This document shows positions 57,953 to 64,000 of a stretch of DNA of 64,000 nucleotides, in pieces. Source of the stretch: Rutstroemia sp. NJR-2017a BVV2. Taxonomy: Eukaryota > Ascomycota > Leotiomycetes > Helotiales > Rutstroemiaceae. The stretch spans positions 1,240,001 to 1,304,000 of the forward strand of contig NJPS01000048.1 of assembly GCA_002946415.1 (NCBI GenBank), written 5' to 3'. Below the pieces are notes generated by a model. It saw only the letters and a list, made by a program, of their open reading frames with translations. It was not told where the DNA came from and did no database searches. A program made the translations under genes and the position numbers. Every line of letters starts with the position of its first letter. Positions within the stretch are counted from its first letter, which is position 1.

Positions 57953-59349
57953 CTATTCGCTGGCACTACTAGGCTCCCTCCTATGTCCGTTATTCTGCAC
58001 GTCTATGTTCCAAGTACGGGTCTCTCGTATGATTCTAGATTCACTCGTTTGACTCAGTCCATCCCAGCCATGGTCATCACCGGTCACTACTGTCGCCGTT
58101 CTGTCTGAATGTGCAACTGGATCTGGTGCCGCAATGCTCGACAGCTCATGACTCTGCGTAGTTCCACGGCTAGGCAAGCTAATAGACCACTTCCCGCTCA
58201 GAAATTTACTTCCCTTAGACTTCGTGCCTGTCACTCGACTACCTGATTCTCTGGAGTTATAAATATTGTAATCATCGATAGTTGTGTCGCCCCTTCGACG
58301 CAGGTCGTCTGCTCGCATGAGACCGGATTCGAGACTGGCGAGAAACGGCTTGAGGTAGGGGAAGCATGCTGTGACTATGCTCAGACACTGCACGAGTTGA
58401 GTACTGATCGATGCTGGCCAGGGATCGAAGGCTGGGTCATGCACAGGTTTGTTCATATAGTACATCTGGACTGCTACTGCAGCAATGACGCTCGTTTCTG
58501 TTAGCTAGGAGAGTGGTCGCTAGATGTTGAAAGGAGAACTTACAAGATACGCGTCCCAAATACTACAATGATGGTAGCTTTCCGGTTCCAACGCACTTGT
58601 ATGTGCAGTGCTATTACCGTAATGATCAATATCAATCCAGCATCGGTTATGATGTTCATAGCGGAAACGTAGTTCCAAAAGGCAACCTCACAAAGAGTCA
58701 GTCTAGAAGTTTCACCACGGTCAGGGACTGCAAACCCGATTGAAGCATATGCCATGGATGGTGTCCCATACTATTGGTAGATGGCACTGAAATAAAGTAG
58801 TAACAATGGAGCTGACGGCCCAGAGCAATATGATCAACCCAAGAAATTGAGATATTCTTCTCTCGGAAGATATAGGTGTCATACTATGAAAGAAAACCAC
58901 TGTTGACATCTTTGCGAAGCATAAACTCGCGATGAAGAGTGGACTCGATGCATATTCGGCCTGTGCGAAACGGTCAGTAGAGGTTCGTGCATTGGACTGG
59001 CAGGAATCAAGCTCACTTTCAGCATCGTTTCTTCATCATTGCGGCTGAGCGTTGTGATGAGCTGTCCAAATCCATTTGCGCATTGAATCGCAACAGCTAC
59101 GGATTGACCTATTGCAAATAGCTGAGAATGACGCGGTTAGTAGGATATTACATCCATGAGTACTGACTTTAATACCAGCGATATCGTTATAAGATAGTCC
59201 TGCAATTCAAGCTTCTTCAGCACTCCCAGCTTCGTAGCAAGACGCGCAAATACGCTGAGAAAAGCAACGACAAGGGATATCCACACAAAGATCTGTACTA
59301 ATGGAGTCTTGTTGGTGTCGGTGATCAACGCCTGCGTCTGATTCATCAT
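57953..59349 (-). CDS. Fungal rhodopsin-domain (SAT4/PTH11-like) membrane protein, one junction unresolved
   Basis: Supported exons are 59176-59349, 59017-59121, about 58740-58960, about 58551-58702 and 57953-58497. The seven-span pattern of the fungal rhodopsin domain is visible: IFVWISLVVAFLSVFARLAT, LELQDYLITISL, LFIASLCFAKMSTVVFFHSM, FLGLIILLWAVSSIVTTLFQ, CHLPIVWD, FWNYVSAMNIITDAGLILII and TSVIAAVAVQMYY. The tail is polar and Ser-rich. Between VWD (about 58755) and LTLCEVAFWNY (about 58700) the frame changes by one, and no GT-AG pair joins the two parts in phase while keeping both. The gene may have a one-base change, or use an unusual splice site. Relatives include PTH11-like receptors, but no CFEM domain is present. 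Confidence 0.75.
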
Positions 59350-59855
59350 GGGAAAAATATGGAGAAGGCTCGATCAGAAAACCGAGAGATCCAGACGCGG
59401 GCAAGAAGACCTCGAGCTGTGGCCATTTTGGCCATTTTGGCCATGGGTGGGCTTGTTACAAGATACATGAACAATACTTACAGCTGTTACTAGACACGGT
59501 GTGCTCAAACAGATGGAGGGTGGTCAGCAAGAGGATTCGTAAGTGTGCAAAACTGTCGTACGATCGCACTGGCGGTCCTTGTACGAGAGGAAGCTGCGAT
59601 TGGTTGCAGCAGCTATCTGCCGATAACAGAGAGATTGCCCCAGATGTAGGTTACACGATACATACTCTATTCACTTGGGTCTAAAAGTTACACAAAATAC
59701 GCACCTGCACCTGCACCTGCATCTGCACCGGTTAAAGCTTTAAAGGTCGCGAATTCCAAACTTTGTATTACTCGATCTTATACGGATTCCCTTCACCCGT
59801 GCTCAACCTGAATCCTAAGATTCTTCTTTCGAAACCCCAACAATCTACTGTCATC
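59350..59855. other. Divergent promoter region with short repeats
   Basis: The region contains GGCCATTTT repeated at 59421-59445 and CACCTG/CATCTG hexamers at 59702-59729. It separates the rhodopsin-like gene (minus) from the GNAT gene (plus). No gene is seen. Confidence 0.5.
59702..59729. repeat. Hexamer repeat (CACCTG)
   Basis: Four tandem copies of a GCACCT-like hexamer, one with a C-to-T change, lie about 130 bp upstream of the GNAT start codon. Confidence 0.8.
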
Positions 59856-60631
59856 ATGTCTTTCAAATTGGAAGAAGTCGATCCAGCCAAGGATTTCAGC
59901 GAGCTTATTGAGTGTGAATGGATTTCTTACGAGAACCCTCCCCAAACCTTCTTCCGTCTCTTCTGTCCAATCATTGGTGATGGCCCCAACGCTCGCGAAG
60001 AGTCTCTGAAAGAATCAACAGCACGTCAACTCGAATGGCATCAATCTGATCCAACCAGCTACTGGCAGAAAATCGTCGATCCCAAATCTGGAAAAATCGC
60101 AGCAGCCGCACTATGGAAGATTTGTCCCACCAATCCATTTGCGCACGAAGAGGATCATTCTGAAGCATACTGGTTCCCGGAAGGAGGTCAACGAGACTTC
60201 GTCACCCAAGCCTTGCAACGTTTCGATGCACCTCGAGCTAGGATGGGACGACGACCTCAAGTTTGTAAGTACATGAACCCTATTCCTAGTCACCTGCTCA
60301 TAACCGTTTAGATTTGAATATCATCTACACCCATCCGGACTTCAGACGAATGGGCCTTGGTGATATGATTATGGACTGGGGTATCAACAAGGCGAAGGAC
60401 ATGGGGGTTGAAATGTGGCTTGATGCAACTGTTTACGGCGTTCCCCTATACAAGAAGCATGGCTTCGTGGTTGTGAATGAGAACAGTCTAAGTCCCGAGG
60501 CAACTGGGGAAGTCAGTGAGGAGTGGAAGAAGATTGACAAGGAGCTTTCTCCTATGACCTTGTGGCAGATGTGGAGGCCTGCAGGAGGTCCTTTCCAGGA
60601 AGGGGTGACGACCAAACCATGGGAGGTCTAG
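59856..60631 (+). CDS. GNAT-family N-acetyltransferase
   Basis: Exons 59856-60264 and 60312-60631, with a 47-nt intron, give 242 residues. After SFKLEEVDPAKDFSELIECE comes a family-specific insert, then GKIAAAALWKICPTNPF. The acetyl-CoA site lies after the intron: YLNIIYTHPDFRRMGLGDMI, where RRMGLGD is the Q/R-x-x-G-x-G/A loop. MWLDATVYGVPLYKKHGFVV is the usual beta6 to alpha4 part. The C-terminus ends in TLWQMWRPAGGPF and a short tail. This layout fits uncharacterised fungal small-molecule acetyltransferases. The substrate is unknown. No targeting signal is visible, so cytosolic action is likely. Confidence 0.9.
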
Positions 60632-62066
60632 CTCGGCGATCATTCCGGGGACATTTACTATATGCTTGGCCAGGACTTGGGACAGGGCGTACATTTCGGG
60701 TGCGGGGGTAGCTTTTGCTTACAGGGTTGTATTTGCAGCCTCCCGATTAGCAAACGCAATCATGTAGAGGTTAAATGAAATACATGCAGAAAAGAAAAGA
60801 AGTCCCAACAATTTTCACTGGATCCTTCAAATGGTCCGAGCTGCATGAAACTAGCTGTGCGTATACATTCTCCCCCTTTTTATCCGACCTAAAGAAAAGT
60901 TATTCTGCCACGCTTCATTTCATCACATCGCAAGACTACAACTTTGACACCATAAGGTCGACTTGATCCCGTCACATAATCACATATTGGTTATTCTATA
61001 TTTCCGGACGATTCATCTTCTGAATTTGCTACACAAGGGAATGACTTGCCACTCATTGCTTTATTTACGTATCACTCTATGTTCCACAAGAAGCTTATCA
61101 CTGTACGACCGTCCGGTTGCACGTCCCATCAAATGACTTATGCCTTCTCCGTATGAGTGGACAGAATAAGATTTGTAGGGTTCTATGCGGCAGGTTTCCA
61201 GCTCCGGATGTATGACAGACCTTGGCGGATTGGTGTGGTCCTAGGTTCTGCTGTGGGTTTTCACAAGCTGAGAAAATAGGGCTTCACTCGACTGATGAAG
61301 CATACTGCGGCGTAGTATACCCATCTTACGAAGCCACACCTCCGTATGATTCGGCAGTGTAGGTATTCATTTCAGGGTGGCTAGCCGTCCATACTCTCGG
61401 GTCACACTAGCCTTAACCCCGCTGCAACATAAGCAGACTATAAGACTATATCTTCTTGGACCAATCGGTTCCTCTGGCTGCTATTAGCATTTCGAACTTG
61501 GAGCGTTGCAACCGGACATCATTATCGTAGTCGGTGTGGGCGGGGCAAAACTTTATCTTGAGCTCTATTTCAATTTTCAACTGCATTCATTCCTTCCATT
61601 ACAAACCATATCGGACCGTCTGTCCATTCGTCATACTTCATGGTGTAGTAACATTGGACGAACAGATTAGCTCTGCCCTACTGATAGTCCTCGCTGCAAT
61701 GGTAGTCTGAATGTAGCATGAGATGAACCAATGCTTCTTCCTTTTGCAACCAAATGTATGACAAGGCCGTGCGGCAGAGTTACCTCCATGGCTGAACGCC
61801 CCTAGTACTACATCTATGTCAGATATCGGTGCTTCACCTTCACATGTTTGGATCAGATACGAAATTCAACGTTCGTCCTGCGTCTTGGCTGAGTGGCATC
61901 GATCCTCATGGCCTGTATTCCTCATTCCTTGTAATTTCACTAATGCAGTGCCACGGGACCTAGCGCTTGTACCTCTATAATCAACATTGATAGGAAGGTG
62001 GAGATCGATCGATGTTAGACGTTGTCTTGAACCCACGGGCCCATTTTCACCTGCGAATTTCCAAGA
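60632..62066. other. Intergenic stretch
   Basis: About 1.4 kb without a supported gene. Short open frames are present but lack coding character. Confidence 0.5.
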
Positions 62067-63142
62067 ATGTCTCCTGAATCTGAAGTCGACTACGAAATTG
62101 GAAGGGTGCAGTTCCTTCAATGGACAGATCTGTATCTGACAGAGAAACCATTTCAGTTGTTTCTAGACATTGATCCTAATGCAGCGGACCAACGAAGAAC
62201 CAATCTTGTTTTCGAAGAGAAGGATATCCATGTGACTAATTTGCGTGGACAGGAACATCTGTTCTCGTTGGATCAGAATGGTTTCATTGTTCGAAAGTTC
62301 CCTGAAGCTGCGTCATGTTTCCGGGAGACGCCTCCTGATGAAAGTCTAGTAGAAACAAAGTACTTTCCAGCCGTCGAACGCCTACTGAGGAAAGAAGTGG
62401 ATGGGATAGATCGATTGTTTCTTCTAGATTGGAGAGTGAGTGCGCACCACTGAGGTTAAATCTGGCCGAGCATGATCAGAGACTCACGGCGTATAGGTCA
62501 GAAGTGCGAATCCTATCACTCATGAGAAAGCCACATCCATCGATCTCTTAGACCGAACATCGAGTCTCAAACCTGCGAACTATGCACATATCGATCAGTC
62601 TCCACTCGCATCCATCAACCACGTTCTACGTGAGCTTCCGAATGATGCCGAATATCTCCTAAGCGGGCGTACGCGTGTGATAAAGTAAGACTTTCTAAGC
62701 CTTCCTTTCTTAAGACAAAGGTCTCGGAAGCTCATTTTAGGAAACAGTGTCTGGCTACCACTCCGCCACGTTGTAACAGACTGGCCACTAGCGCTCTGCG
62801 ACGGCAGCACTGTGTCTTTGCAGGATGACCTCATAGAGACAGATACGGTGCGACGGAATTATCAAGGCGCAAACATGTATATGATTCATCGGAGTGAACA
62901 CCGATGGTACTTTCTTCGGGCACAAGGGACAGATGAGGTATTGATCTTTAAGCAATTTGATACGAATGATACGGAGGCTGGAGGTGAGTGGATACCCTTT
63001 ATTTTATAAAGAGATAAAGCACTGACTCGAGCCGTGGATAGTGTGTCCACATGTTTCCTTCAAGCTGAATAACAGTCCTGAGAATTCAGCACCACGGGAG
63101 AGTATCGAGATGAGAATTCTGGCATTTACGTACCCAGATTGA
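62067..63142 (+). CDS. asaB/CmcJ-type (GA4 desaturase-like) protein
   Basis: Exons 62067-62435, 62497-62684, 62748-62983 and 63042-63142 give 297 residues. The third exon is joined at GAAACAG, giving RVINVWLPLRHVVTDWPLAL, the core motif of the family. HRWYFLRAQGTDEVLIFKQF and, after intron 3, VCPHVSFKLNN follow. ERLLRKEVDGIDRLFLLDWR and SANPITHEKATSIDLLDRT in the middle also fit. Members include AsaB, the CmcJ-like proteins and so-called GA4 desaturase-related proteins; many are found near biosynthetic genes and are thought to be oxidoreductases. No biosynthetic partner is visible next to it in this window. The first 60 residues are acidic and less conserved. Confidence 0.88.
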
Positions 63143-63610
63143 GCTTCACCAGTCCAGTCAGTTGAAGAGCAATAGGGGAAAGTTTGTAGCCTTAAGATAC
63201 ACCAAATAGTTTGGAATTCACTTTTTCTGAAGACAACCACTTCGTACCTACATCACCATCATCGTAGCTTTTGAATGCATCGCCAGAACCATCATTGATA
63301 TGCATACACAAACAACCTAAAGAGGAGAAAGTTCGTACTTGGCCAAGTATATTTGAATTTAAGCTATAGCGAAAGACTTCATATCCAAACTCTCCGCGTC
63401 GAGAACCAAAATATTCCAATTTGACACGCGTGGTTATCGAGCCTTAAAAAATAGAAACTGAGCGACGAGCCAACTAGCTGCAAAGTATCATCAATAGTTA
63501 TCACCATAATCCTGACATGCCATGATTGTGCCTTCGGCTATGTGTCTCGATGGACTGATAGCTTCTGTCAGCGGGATGATACTTTCGGTGAGGGTTACAA
63601 GCTTACCGTA
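63143..63610. other. Intergenic stretch
   Basis: Convergent 3' flanks of the asaB-like gene and the small minus-strand frame at 63611. Nothing else is seen. Confidence 0.5.
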
Positions 63611-63793
63611 TCATGCAGTGAAAAAGTTAGTCAAGACGTCAAGTGGTCCACCGGTCTTGACAACTTCTCTGTCCTCATTGTCATTATCCTTGTTGGCAGC
63701 AGCATTTGTGAGAGCCGCTTTCCATGGTTGTTCGCGAGTATCTTTGGCGGCCTGGGCCAGGATTTGGGATACGATGCTTTGTTGGGCAGGCAT
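63611..63793 (-). CDS. Small hypothetical protein (60 residues)
   Basis: An ATG at 63793 with a favourable ACCATC context opens 60 codons ending in TGA at 63611. The sequence MPAQQSIVSQILAQAAKDTR is followed by WKAALTNAAANKDNDNEDRE and ends in GPLDVLTNFFTA. It is hydrophilic and Ala-rich with no span or signal peptide. A possible intron in the 5' leader (GTAGTA near 63896) suggests a spliced mRNA. It could also be the first exon of a longer gene, but no convincing donor in phase is seen before the stop. I do not recognise the family. Confidence 0.5.
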   Translation of the reverse strand: MPAQQSIVSQILAQAAKDTREQPWKAALTNAAANKDNDNEDREVVKTGGPLDVLTNFFTA

Positions 63794-64000
63794 GATGGTG
63801 GTGGGGGGCCTTTGGCGGTCTGACTGGAGTCCAGAGATGTTAGTATTCAGCTCAATGATCCGAGGAGGAAGAAAATGATAACAGCTAGGAATACTACCTT
63901 CGAAAGTTGAGTTTTGAGCTGAAAGTTGATGTGTGGTTGAAGGGGATGCTGTGACTGGAAGTGACGAGGGATTTAGATGAAATGACGAGGAGAAGTATAA
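63794..64000 (-). promoter_or_regulatory. Upstream leader of the small minus-strand gene
   Basis: On the minus strand the sequence is pyrimidine-rich (TTCTCCTCGTCATTTCATC-like), typical of a fungal promoter and leader. The window ends here. Confidence 0.35.

Noticed and set aside
58703..58735. A 33-nt intron (GTTTGC to TTCTAG) in the rhodopsin-like gene
   Set aside because: It is shorter than any other intron here and, on careful frame counting, leaves the exons out of phase.

Overview
The window is nuclear DNA of a filamentous ascomycete (Pezizomycotina). Supporting signs are many short GT-AG introns (about 45 to 130 nt) with CTAAC/CTGAC-like branch points, a Zn2Cys6 regulator, a HeLo-domain protein, a fungal rhodopsin-type membrane protein and a polyphosphatase of the vacuolar PPN1 type. 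Placement in Leotiomycetes is a guess from overall impression. About 28 protein genes can be modelled, most of them multi-exon. Exon borders were worked out by hand from splice signals and frame continuity. Some open frames begin at non-ATG codons and were used only as exon evidence.

Layout. 1-3.8 kb: 3' part of a DUF2421/FUSC-type transporter. 4.7-5.1 kb: a small multi-exon gene that is easy to miss. 5.2-9.3 kb: endopolyphosphatase and cyanamide hydratase. 9.6-10.2 kb: an apparently frame-shifted gene. 11.7-13.1 kb: a multi-span membrane protein. 13.1-20.2 kb is gene-poor and holds two identical, inverted tRNA-Ser(AGA) genes and one hypothetical protein. From 20.2 kb on the window is gene-dense: ERB1, a Zn2Cys6 factor, a HeLo/pseudokinase protein, an ERV29/SURF4 cargo receptor, verprolin, a mitochondrial-type protein, a CHORD-CS protein, a glutaredoxin-like protein and an HpcH/HpaI aldolase. 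After a sparse stretch (37-39.9 kb) come gluconokinase, branched-chain E2, ATP10, GOS1, MOB2, LEO1, a degenerate patatin-like protein, an SR140-like splicing factor, an amino-acid permease, a rhodopsin-like protein, a GNAT and an asaB/CmcJ-type oxidoreductase-like protein.

The content is mostly housekeeping: ribosome biogenesis, Paf1 transcription complex, splicing, ER/Golgi traffic, actin, mitochondrial metabolism. No secondary-metabolite cluster, CRISPR array or intact transposon was seen.

The most unusual signal is in the two tRNA-Ser(AGA) genes. Each carries the same 54-nt insert between the variable arm and the T arm. The insert starts GTAAGC, has a CTAAT branch-like site and ends CCAG, so it looks like an mRNA-type (spliceosomal) intron inside a Pol III gene, at a place where tRNA introns are not normally found. 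Removing it leaves a textbook 82-nt tRNA-Ser.
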